Shown one piece after another: positions 46,221 to 57,196 of a stretch of 64,000 nucleotides of DNA. The position numbers and the translations under genes are program-made. This DNA comes from Sweltsa coloradensis (taxonomy: Eukaryota > Arthropoda > Insecta > Plecoptera > Chloroperlidae): NCBI GenBank assembly GCA_024449915.1, contig JAMZAV010000794.1, positions 1 through 64,000 of the forward strand, read 5' to 3'. The notes under the pieces are model-generated. The model was not told the DNA's origin and ran no database searches. It was given only the letters and a program-made list of their open reading frames with translations. Numbering within the stretch: the first letter of the stretch is position 1; every line of letters starts with the position of its first letter.

Positions 46221-48590
46221 TTTATTGTTTTTACCCCCCTTACCAGTGGCTTTTTAATCCAAGGGGAAAGGGGGGGGATAAACCCCCCCCCCTTTGCAAC
46301 CCGTCGATCCCAAATAGTTTTCATTTTTTGCGTTATAAATAAACACTGCATTAACTTGAAAAAAAAATACATTTTTGGTAGGATGCCCGTGTAGGCACAT
46401 CAGATTTTTAAAACCGGTTTTTGGTTTGGGGCCCTTAACTAGGTTTTTGCGGATAGAACAATTTTAAGGATGTCCGAGGGCTTTTAAGAGAATCAACCCT
46501 GCATTTGCCCTTAACGACTGAGGAAAACCCCGGAAAAAAACCTTTAGAGGATTGCCGGTCTCGACGGGATTAACCCATGACCTCCCCAATAAGAGTCGAG
46601 GCTAGAGCTCGAGCCCCCACTGGATCGCCGTTGCAAGTGTGACTGTGACCGACGGGGGGTGCAGACTTTTGTTACGGACATTTCGTTTTTAAGAAATATA
46701 GTCGAAAAACTGAAGATTGGTCTAGAATTTTTTGGGTTTCACTTATTTCGTCTAGTATGTATTGTGTCTAAAAAACATTTTGGGTTTAAACTCCCAAAAT
46801 AATGTCTTATTTTTGACAGAATGCACAATTAAGAACATAACATGTAAATACAAAAAAAAGGTATAGGCCTATGTAATAAATAAAAAAAAATAAAAAGGCT
46901 TAGGCCATTTAAGAAACGATTTTTGCCATTTTAAACATAGGGCCCACAAAAACATTTTTTAATTTAATAGGGGATCGGACAAATCCAAATTTTCAAAAAC
47001 TAGGCCCATGTGAATTTTTGAAATTGCTTTTATTTTTAGCTTAAAAAAACTCATTAATCTTTAAACCCCCCCACTAAAGAAAAAAATTCAAAGAAATTAA
47101 AGTTTTTAGACCAAAAAAATTAGACAATGGTCCTGTGATCGACTTAGGCCTATACAAAAGGCAGTGCTGGGCAGTAAGATTAATAGGTATTTTGCATGAA
47201 TTTTAGATTAAAAAAAAAAATTTTTGACGCAACAGGCACTACAGGGATGGCAACTGCACTGCATTTACCAGGCAAACTATTTAATATGGAGGTTCTTTCA
47301 TAACGTTATGTATTTGAAGGGACACTACAAAAAAAAACTAAAAATTAGATTTAGAAAATAAAACACAAAAAAAAGGAAAAAATGTAAAAGAAAATTGGTT
47401 TTGCCAAAACTACTGTACCCCAGCCCTTTGTATTCTTGTCAACGGATAATATAATACAAAACCCTTGCTATTCCAAAATATTTTTTTTCATATTTCTTTA
47501 AGGTATAAGGAAGACCTTTGCAAAATAGGGCCCCCATTACTTTACTTTTTTTACGCAGAGTTGAAACGGATTATTTTGAAAAGAGCTTTTTGTTATTTTT
47601 ATTAAGGAATTGGGTGGAGGCCTATTTAGGATCTTGCAAACTCATTGTTTTTTAACTGTTCATGAGCTAGGCACATGAAAAAATGCGTAAAAGTTCATGC
47701 AAAATAGCCATTGGAGAAACAAGCAAAACTATGGAATAGACATTAAGGCCGCTAGCAAAACCCTACAACTAGGGGGGAAACATTTTTGTGTGGGGCCAGA
47801 ACATACAGTTCTCCCAGCTAACACCAAGCAAATGTCCGCTACCATTTGTATGAAGAAGAACTACTGAGGTTTGGTGTTTCCCACTACGTGCCCTACTATG
47901 GAAGAGGTCTTATGGGGTCGAACAGGAGACGCTCGAGCTCTGGAAAGGCGAAGCGAAGACATTTGCAGACGAAACCAAACTAAGACGACCGGGTATGAGT
48001 GGTGGCAGATGTGGTGTCCTTGATTTCGAACATGCGATGGCGATGGTTGACCCATGGCGAGGGTAAACTGAAAATAATAAAGAGGAATAATTATTTGGCG
48101 TACAGTCCCTGTGGTAAATACTTCAAGTCATATTTTACAACACGATAATTAAACAAAAAAAAACACAACACACTACACAAAAGTCAAATTTATTTACCAA
48201 CTCTTCCATTTGGGGTCGCAAGGCCTTCACGTTTGTACAAACCCAGGCTTATATTAGCTTTAAGTTTGAACCATGCTACAATTATTATCATTTGAAAGCA
48301 AGGTTAGTAGGCGTGTTAGTAGAGAATGATTTGAATAGATAATTTTATTAATTTATTTGGAAACAGAAAGATGATTTGAAAATATGATTTTATGCATTTT
48401 ATTTCGAAACAGAAAGACAAAAATTGTGTGCCCTACCTGTAGGCCGTGTTGATATCAATGATTAGTAGCTCACTTATGCGCTGTGCGTATAGGATTAGTT
48501 AGCATCTGTAAAAGAAGACAGAAATAAATTAATCTTGTCATCAGTCATCACTATAAATCCTATCAGTGTACTGAAAATAGCAAGTTCTGA
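46221..48590. other. No gene recognised
   Basis: AT-rich DNA. A tRNA-like minus-strand stretch is visible at 46555-46640 ('catgggttaatcccgtcga'), probably from a mobile element. No ORF here has recognisable motifs. Frequent AAAA and CCCC runs resemble the low-quality zone to the left. Confidence 0.4.
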
Positions 48591-48599
48591 GCATTTTCA

Positions 48600-48970
48600 G
48601 TCTTCCATTTTAATTGTAGACTAAACACTAGACATACCTGTTGGTGTTGTGGATAGGTGCAGGTTTTCCCAAGTTTACAGCTGTTTGACGGCAAGTAGAT
48701 CCGTTTTGTTGGACCTGTAAACAAAAGTTGTCGTCCAGTAGAAGCTAGCGTAACAAGCTGTTCTAAAGAGTTTTCAGACGTTTTCATTTGGACTGTATAG
48801 ATTGTACACCACCTGTTGCCCGTGGTCTAATGGGGTTGTAGTTTCAGTTTCACAAGATGTTGACAGCAAGGAGGGTCCGTTTTGTTTGGTCTGTACAAAA
48901 GTTGTTACTAATACATTGTGAAGTTTTCAAGCTCCCAGTTGAATTGTCACACGCAACTAGCAGCACGCAA
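48600..48970. repeat. Diverged tandem duplication, about 170 bp
   Basis: 'gatccgttttgttggacctg' and 'ggtccgttttgtttggtctg', each followed by 'acaaaagttgt' and later 'gttttca', recur at 48695 and 48866. Confidence 0.5.
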
Positions 48971-49761
48971 TGAACTTATGTCATTCATTACTATATTTTT
49001 CGCGAATTCCTTAGTGCCGTACTCAATGTGTTAAAATTTACACCTAGACCTAACTAACGCGATTTTTGGGTGGGGCGGAGTGAACGAAAACCACAACATA
49101 ATATGTTTTATTCAAAACTGAAAGCGAATATACATTGCCCAAACCAAGTCTTGTCGTCGCGTTCTCCAACAATTTAGAACCAAATAAGAATACGACAAAA
49201 GTCCCCTCAACTATTATTTCCTAGTCATATTGAACCATAGCTACGATGGGAGCGAAGGGGCAACCGCCCGCCCCCAAAATTTGGGGAAAGAGAGGGGTGG
49301 AGGGGGCACAACTTTGTGGCAAGATTTTTTTAACTGTCATCTTCCCAATTTCCTATAAAAATCATAGTAGAAAACCAATTTCCGTAAACAAATTCAAGAA
49401 AAACTTTTCTCGCAATTGTTTTCATGGGCAAATTGTCCCGCCCCCCCCCCCCCACACAACACACAAAACGTAAGTAACACCACTGTTCCACACGCTTTGC
49501 ATCCGAAAAAGCTAATGTCCTCTCTCTCTCTCTCTCTCTCTTCTCATTGGTCATTATCTCTCTTGTTGTCCTACTCATCAAACAGGTTTGTTACTAAACA
49601 GTAGCATCTGCAGCCAATCTGTTATCAGGTGGTGTGTGTGTCCCCACCTCCTTTCAAAAGTGCAGTAGTCGACCTGGGTCGTTCTACTCCGCTTCTGGAC
49701 TGTGTGATCGAGAAATAAACCCCTCGTTCTATGCTGCGTGCGTTTTATAGGTAATGACACA
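48971..49761. other. No gene recognised; CT microsatellite
   Basis: It holds a CT repeat (49518-49540) and C/G runs. The short ORFs show no family resemblance. Confidence 0.4.
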
Positions 49762-50840
49762 CAGGGGCGTACTCTAGGATCTTTACATAGGGGGGTGGGG
49801 GCGACTGTGGGCGAGTACATGGTTTTGGGGGTCAAATGTAAATCTCAATGTAGGCGTGTAAAATCTAACCCCCCCCCCGCCCTAAAAAAAATCGTGATTT
49901 TGGTCCCGAATACAATCGACAAATGGCTAGAATGCAAGTGCAAAATAATATAATAGAATCATATTGAGCTTGCCTACCTTAATGAGAGGATAATCCTCGG
50001 GTTTTGGTGCCCATTTATCAACCGTCGACCGCTTCTTGTAAATCAATGTCCTTGGAAAGAGATTTTCTATTGATAGTATGGCCCAGTCCCGAAGCCTGTC
50101 ATTTGCACATGCTATTTCTAAATGTACGTTTTTGTCGTCTTAAACAAGAGAAGGTACGCTCGCAAGCTGCACTCGATGCGGGAACAGTTAGGGAAATTAC
50201 ACAACGAAACACTTTGTGATGCGCTTCTGTGATTAGTATTATTTCACTGACACTGACACACGAATTTCCTACCTCACTTTTCTCCGGCAAATCAACTAGA
50301 ACACCGTCTTTATTTATCGTTCGGACCTTTCGTTCTGAGTTGAAAATCACTCTTTAGTTTTTAGTAGACTTTACAAAAAAAAATATAAATAAAATGATTT
50401 CTCTTTGACATCTCTCTGACTACAAAAACATTGTCGCAAACCAACTCGCCTGATTGAAGTGGACAACTGCTTGTCTTAGACCGGACCGTGGAAACCCCTG
50501 CACCCTCATCACCCACCCCAGCCGGAGCCGGGCCGCGGCCTATTGGCGATCCTGGATCTTCAATCTTATCGCTCGAGCCACCTCATTGTCATGAAAAAGT
50601 TGACAGAAAACAAGGTGACTGTCAAAGACAAACCAAAATTGTACGTCTACGACAAATAAAGAAATAAAGTAAATCAACAAAATCAACTTGACTAAAATAT
50701 AGTAAGAAAATATTTATGAATCTCACATGCATTGCGTTTGTTAAATTATTGTAGCAATACAAAAATAGTATTACACGTTGGTTGGGGGGGGGGGGGGCGG
50801 AGTAGGTTCAAGGGGTGCCCCCCCCTCGCGTCCGCCCCTG
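49762..50840 (-). mobile_element. hAT element with transposase C-terminus
   Basis: Ends CAGGGGCGTACTC and GCGTCCGCCCCTG are imperfect inverted hAT-like termini (CAGGGGCG). The minus strand encodes the hAT dimerisation region near 50100-50240: ISLTVPASSAACERTF followed by SCLRRQKRTFRNSM, then, after a one-base shift, ANDRLRDWAILSIEN. No clear 8-bp TSD. Only about 100 residues of transposase remain, so the copy is defective. Confidence 0.75.
49985..50350 (-). pseudogene. hAT transposase fragment (dimerisation domain), frameshifted
   Basis: The intact enzyme cuts and pastes hAT elements and dimerises through this C-terminal region. The recognisable signature is CVISLTVPASSAACERTFS. After ...RNSM an extra base sends the frame into a stop, while the next frame continues NDRLRDWAILSIEN and then RSTVDKWAPKPEDYPLI. 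N-terminal zinc finger and catalytic parts are absent. Confidence 0.75.
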
Positions 50841-50961
50841 TTTTATGACATAAAATAATATTATGTTTGGTCAGTTCAAAGGCGAACAGATATTCGTTGC
50901 AAGACTGTTCCATCCTTCAGATCTATAATAGCAACTACATTTCACAGTTTAAAAAGTTACC

Positions 50962-51033
50962 CGTCTCGGTGGTCCTAGTTGGCTAGGTTCCTACCTGGAT
51001 GTGGGAGACCCGGGTTTCGACCCCGGTCCAGGA
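50962..51033 (+). repeat. tRNA-like sequence, probable SINE or mobile-element head
   Basis: 'ggtggtcctagttggctagg' resembles a D-arm, and 'cccgggtttcgaccccgg' a T-arm with an extra base. Acceptor pairing is weak, so a working tRNA is unlikely. An inverted echo of 'ccgtctcggtgg' lies at about 51690. Confidence 0.4.
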
Positions 51034-51749
51034 TGATTTTGTTATTTTCTGAATTATAATTTAATATTAACAATTCCACCTAACGGGAGTGTTTCCCGAT
51101 TATCCAAACCGAGAAGTATGCCTACAGTTTACAAATCACAAACATTTATTTAGTTATTGTTTTAACACATTGATGGTGTTATAGGTTGCGAAAAGAGGGC
51201 AAAGCCCCATTCACATTTTGTCTAGCAACCTAACTCAATACTTGATACTAATACCTTGCAATTAACTTAATTAAACACACTTATATCAATTAGAAAAACA
51301 TGTGTGTGAGACATTTAAAAAAGTGGGAGGTGATGAAAGTTATGACAAACATTAATGGTCTTGTGAATTATAGAATAGAATTTATCAGGATACACCAGAA
51401 AAGGAATTTTTTTTTAGTGCAAGTTGAAATGGCTCGAGTGTGTGATTTATGTCTGTGGGGAATAGGAATTCAGTCCCATTCCTTCAGCAATCAGAAGCAG
51501 ACATGTGATAGTTTAGTTGTACATATGAGACTGCCTGAGCCCCCCCCCCCCCCCTCCCCCCAACCGCGTCACCGGGACCACAGCTTTGCTTGAATCGAGC
51601 AAGAAAGACAGCTGCACCTCATCTGACCGTCGCTTTCGAAGACAAGGGGGTGGGTTGTATTGTTTCAGTGGTCCGTCAGTCCTGTGATAGAAGACCCACC
51701 GAGACGGTCCTAGGTATTACAGGGAAGTCTGACAAGTTTTATATTTCGG

Positions 51750-52095
51750 GAATAGGTGGTTCAATGTGAAAACAAGTTACGTTGTTTTGTGTTTTTTAAA
51801 ATGGAAACAAGTGGGTGACAGTGCTCGAAGATTGTGATATGGCAACAGTGTTCAACAACCGTGTGATCTTTGGAGCAGTGAATACAGGATAACACACACA
51901 GATTCACACGGATAACTAATTCAACAAGGTACACTTCATTGAAATATCGGGGCATTGTGCAACTAGTGGGTGACAAGACTTAGTGCTCGTACTATTATTT
52001 AAGATGTGAAACGCAACAGTGTTCAACCAACCGTGGTGAGCTTTGGGGGCAGTGAATACAGGATACCAAACAAATTTATAAGGATTTCTAGGCCT
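51750..52095. repeat. Diverged tandem duplication, about 175 bp
   Basis: 'agtgggtgacagtgctcg', 'caacagtgttcaacaaccgt' and 'gcagtgaatacaggataac' are repeated from about 51965 to 52065. Confidence 0.65.
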
Positions 52096-52099
52096 ATAC

Positions 52100-53145
52100 A
52101 ATTAGGTAAGTGTTATCAAAATAAAAAAAATATTTTCATTTCTAAATAAAAAATACAAGTTGTGTTGCTGTTGCAAACTTTCAAAGTGCACCACAGTCAA
52201 ATATGACAGGTCAGTGCTTCGGTACCCACTACCGGCAATCCTGACTGAATGTCTCCCGTCTTATTCAGTCAGGCGAGTGATAGAAATTCAGTTCTTTTTC
52301 CCTTTGCCCTACATCCCTTGGCTCTAGGGCCTAGCATGGCCAGGGCCTAGCCTATAGCCCAGGTCTTTAGACATTCCCCTACCCGAAAATAACCTCACAA
52401 CACTAATTTTAACCTTATTTGTCACCGAAAGTACATGAATTACACGAAATATTTTAATTCTTAGCACTTGTTTGTGAAGACCTCGCTACCCGCGACTAAG
52501 ACCTAGGCTTAGTGTCGAATCAAGAATTTAATCTTTCTTGACGGCAGGACTAAGTAGCCTAGGGCCTAATTTACGATCTCTTTGGCTAAGCAACTGTAAT
52601 TTATTGATAAAAATGTTCACTTTTAACTCTGATTACGGTAGGAAACACTGTTAATCACTTCTTACTAATTAAATATCGAGTTAGTTACCTTAAATAAATG
52701 GGGTTCCAAGTTATTGACAGCGGATTTGACAGTGGTCCAATTTTGAGGTTAAAAAAGCAAGACGAGATAGTGGCGTCCCTTGTGAGATTTAAATGTTTTC
52801 CGTTTGGCGAAGTTAAAACAAAGAGCAAACACTCGGAACAAGATTACGAAGACAAAACAACTAATGAAATAGAAAAATAGGGTGTTTCACAACTGTCAAC
52901 AAAAAGTAGTCAGGCTGCGCTAGGGCCAGGGAATTCGCGTATTATTTGGCAGGTGCGTCCAAACCTTTTTTTTTTTTGAAATTTTGATAAAATAATATAA
53001 TAGGCCTACATTATATCTTAAACTAAAACTAAAAACTGTTGTGTTTTAATACGATTAAAACTTAAATTGTGAAAGGCAAGGGCTTCATAATGGCATCTGC
53101 TTTAAAAATTGTTCCAATTTACGTATATTTTCTCGTGCTGTGAAT
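52100..53145. other. No gene recognised
   Basis: Unique-looking AT-rich DNA. A 60-codon frame (52698-52880) shows nothing identifiable. Confidence 0.4.
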
Positions 53146-53149
53146 CGGT

Positions 53150-54130
53150 GCCCGGAATCGAACTTGAGAAGTATTGCTTCACAATTTAATAAATTAATAG
53201 CTGCTAATTTCCACACAACAATATTCACTTTAAACACTAATTAAATAATTTTTACGAGTTTTGGGAGCTGGGGCTCGCTATAAATACGTGTTTTGAACAG
53301 GAATATGTAGAGCTGCATATTTGACGAGATTTGACAGTTGAGATTATTACGGTGGTTGGAATGCAAATGGCGACGGCGATTCGACCTATCGATTTTTCAA
53401 ACTCATCGATTAAACAAACGACTTTGTATGGAATTGTAGCCTGAATGCAGAATCAAAATACGAAAACTGAGACCATACAAAAATAACCAACTTTATTTCG
53501 ATATCAATGGTATGTACTGTAATTTCACGAAAAAAAAAGTTAACTTCTTCTGCACTATAAAATTTTGACAAGTTAACGTCTAAAAAAGGTTCGAAAAACT
53601 GACATAACCTTGGATTTCCTGGAATCGGACTTGCGAAGTTTTGTTTCACGAATTTAAGAAGTTAATAGTTTGATATTTCCCAGAGTCAATTATTCTAACT
53701 TTATACACTAACATATATTTAATAATTTTAAAACGAGTTTTTGAAAGCTGGGGCGCGCTATAAATACTTGTTTTTGAACAGAAATATGTAGAGACTGCAG
53801 ATTTGAACGACATTTGGCGGTTGAGATTATATCGGTGGCTGGAATGACAATGGCGGACAGCGATCGACTTATACGACTATCTATCGATTTTGTCAAACAG
53901 AGTCGATTAAATAAACGAAATTTTTAAAGCCTGATTCAAATATAAATACAAAAAACTGAGCGACAAAAATAACCAACTTTGATTTTACATCATATTAGGT
54001 CTAAAATTGTGATTTACAAGAAAAAGAAAAGAAAATTAGTTTTCTGTACTAACGAATAAAAAAATAATTCGAAAAACGGGCCTACCTTGGATTTTTTTCC
54101 CCCAAATTCCCAATTTGATCTTGTCAGATT
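53150..54130. repeat. 480-bp tandem repeat, two copies plus a fragment
   Basis: The motif 'gggctcgctataaatacgtg' at 53271 recurs as 'gggcgcgctataaatacttg' at 53752. Shared blocks before and after it include 'gaatcg(a/g)acttg', 'gaacag(g/a)aatatgtagag', 'ttgagattat', 'atcgatttt' and 'aaaataaccaacttt'. A third, much weaker copy seems to start near 54090. Each good copy carries a TATA-box-like CTATAAATA. Confidence 0.75.
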
Positions 54131-56640
54131 TTTAAGGTAGTCACTGATAATTCACTACAAAACCACTTCAATTGTATTGTTTCAATATGTATGATTTCAC
54201 TTTAAAAGTTTAAGCATTTTTTTAGATCAATACACAAAATAAATTGTATTTAAAAAGATAAATGCGAGAGCTGTAAATTTGAGTAATATTCTGTACCTGA
54301 GAGCGGCGTCCCCTTGTGTCCTTGGCTGTGATTGGCTGAAATATATCTGTGATCGATGCGATATCTCGACGCTTCTGCGGGTTCCCAACTTAAAAAAGAT
54401 AATTAATGGAACTGAAGGGCGAAAGTTTTTAGTAACCTTTCACGACAGCTTATTAAATTTACCGTGACGTTTGCCAGGTCGGATTATCAAAGTTTCAAAT
54501 TAACCGTTGAAGAAAAATAAATAAATCGAAAATAGGCTTGATAAGAATATAATTAGTAATTTTTAGACTATACGTGTATTCGTCGAAAAATAACGTATTT
54601 TTAATTATTTTACTGGCACAGGTGCATAATCCACGTCACTCGTTACCGTTCATTTTTGTTGGAGATATAACCTAAAACTCGAAAATTTCTTCCTTGGTTT
54701 TGGTTGGTAATCGTGTTTGGAATTGAAAGTTTATTTTACTGTAGGTCCTAGTTGTGTATTTAAAATCGATACCTTAGTAGAAAATATGTCCCTTTTGTTT
54801 TGACCAATTGCTGTTTAGAAAAGACATAGAGGATTGCCATAACTCTTCAGAAATGGGAATTTAGGACATCTGACATTGTGACTCGTGGGAACCTAAGGGG
54901 GGGGGGGGAGAAACCACCCTTGCAGATTTTAACTTTGAATAAATATTGTTTGTGTTTTGTATAAAACGAAAAACAGTTGGCAGTGTCGAAACGTCGGAAT
55001 ACATTGTTCTTCACTTCATGGGTCGGTGGGTCTCTCCCCCCCCACATCCCTGTAGCTAGATTGGCACATTTTAGACCCTAGCCTAACGTTGACAAGGAAG
55101 ACCGTCCAAACCAACAAATTCGTTTTAAATATTGACTTAGTTTCCAGGTCCAACCATGATAGACAATTGTGTTAGGGACAACGAGCCTGTCACTGTGTTT
55201 CCGCTTCACAATTTTAACTGTATAAAAATAATATAATTTATCGGTAGCTTATTATTTTTTGGTATGTAAAGACATAATATATAGTAATTCATTATGAAAT
55301 TTCGTAATTGCTTATCTGGCCTATTATATGTTTGTTCAAAGACATTAAAAAAAACTTGCCACAGACTTATTGGTCAGGTAGCAGGGAAAAAAGAAACAAT
55401 ACCAATATAAAGATGCAAATCAATAGGGCTTCCTTTTCCCTTACAAAAATTGCAAACCAACAAATTGTACCAGTTTCAATGGGCTGATAGGAAGCTATTG
55501 ACTAGAAAGTTCAATTAAAGGATGCCGTTTATGTAGGTAGTTTGTAATTGACGAAACATTTCATCAAACCAGCTGTGGGCAGTGTGGGAGTAAGAGTACC
55601 CACCGTGATGTGAGTACTACAAGGTACATAGCACGTTTCCTCCCATCCAGGTACATTCAGTACCAATTGTTTCGCGTGGTCTCATTGTTCAATTTAAAAG
55701 AATTTACTACCCCTTGGGAAACCTGATATATTGAGAAAAAACCTGCTGTTAAAATTTCAGCAAGTTTTGTTATAATATAGCTAATGAAAACCTGGTCCCT
55801 CCCTCCTACGCTGTCTACCGACCATACCTACATACCTATTTAAATACATTTATATAATTATTAATTATTTTTACTACCCCATTGGATTTTCGTATCTGAA
55901 AATGTACTACATACACCGTAGTCTACCTACCAGAAACAGCATAGCTGGATTGAGATGGAATCCATTGGGATACATGGATGTGCTTTCTACATCAAATCTT
56001 ATTTATGTATTTATTTATTTATTTATGGCCACATTACAACATGACAATGTTTTAGTAGTAGAGGCATAGTATGATTTATTTATTTAGCTTGTTCCTATAG
56101 TTTGTACATGTTACAAACTCCATAACAGAACCTACAATATCAAATACAATCATTAGGCCATAGGCCTACGCGTACGTAATATACATCCTTCACCTAAGTA
56201 GAAAACCAGGAGTCTATATACCTAATACATAATAACACTATTCAACCTTACAACATAACAATTTCAGTCACATTTCTAACGTATGGAAATGTTTTCAGAT
56301 TTAAAAAAATCATACATTCAGTTCTATATTTTTTATTGAAAAAATCTACTTTCTTTGATACTGTTTTTTTTTTTGTTGGGGTTAAGCTATTTACCATTTT
56401 AAATAGTTAATATTTCCATTAAATAAAAATTGATTTTTTTTTGGTTACCTAGTTCCTTATTTTGAAAGTATGAAAATATATTTGTATGTTTGTTTGTATT
56501 GACTGTGTGTATGTACAGTTTGAATGTATATGAATGTGTGAGTGAGTGTAGTCTAAAAATATAATTTGTGTGAAGGGCGCAAGTGACGGAAGACATTATT
56601 GAAGTTAATTTCAGCTATTTCTTGTTACTTGATTTCCAAT
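54131..56640. other. No gene recognised; ATTT microsatellite
   Basis: AT-rich intergenic DNA with G and C homopolymers (54898-54909, 55035-55044) and an ATTT repeat at about 55998-56026. No coding or structured RNA feature can be supported. Confidence 0.4.
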
Positions 56641-56779
56641 TGTTTAGAAAATAATTTTGCAATTTTTTAGTTTTGAAGTTTTGATTGAAGTTATTCCTGT
56701 CAATTTATTGCTACAAATTAGTCACTTGCGTGTGCCAATACAAATGAAGCTATTATTTATTTTATACATTGTTTTATTA

Positions 56780-57036
56780 TTAATAACAATATTCCCCTCC
56801 ACCCTCCACATTGCAACGAAAGATTGTTGGCGACGTTTTTGCCGCGCCCCTTGTCCATGTAGCTTTCTCCCGGTGCCGGTGCTAGTTTCCTATCGCTAGG
56901 AATTCAGCTAACAGCTGATTGTATTATGGCTGTTTGCTTTGGTCTGCTTGTTCTGACAGAAAGTTGAATAGGTTATTTATCAAAACTGGCCCATTCGATT
57001 ACTTTATTCTATGAAAGTTAAAAAATAGTTGTAAAG
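56780..57036 (+). promoter_or_regulatory. Probable CCDC124 promoter / 5' UTR
   Basis: Directly upstream of the CCDC124 start codon. A short GC-richer island ('ccgcgccccttgtccatg', 'ctcccggtgccggtgc') sits at 56840-56885 in otherwise AT-rich DNA. No TATA box is obvious at the right place. Confidence 0.35.
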
Positions 57037-57196
57037 ATGCCGAAGAAATTTGTGGGGTGAAAATAGTAAAGCAGCTGCTGCTAAGGCCCGAAAATCAGCT
57101 GCTCAAGATCTTGAGACAAGCAAGAAACAACAGCAATTAGAAGATGAATTTTGGAAAGATGATGATAAAGGTGCAATAAAAAAACAGCAAAAAAAG
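57037..57196 (+). CDS. CCDC124: CCDC124 coding exon 1 (apparent +1 frameshift)
   Basis: ATG CCG AAG AAA TTT GTG starts the family signature. The run GGGG at 57054-57057 then shifts the frame into TGA. Taking three G instead of four gives GTG GGT GAA AAT AGT AAA GCA, the expected VGENSKA. The exon ends CAG CAA AAA AAG/gtaagg. Because the other three exons are clean, a base-calling error is more likely than a dead gene. Confidence 0.85.

Noticed and set aside
47861..48055. 64-codon minus-strand ORF in a GC-richer patch
   Set aside because: No family resemblance, no splice context and no neighbouring exons could be found.
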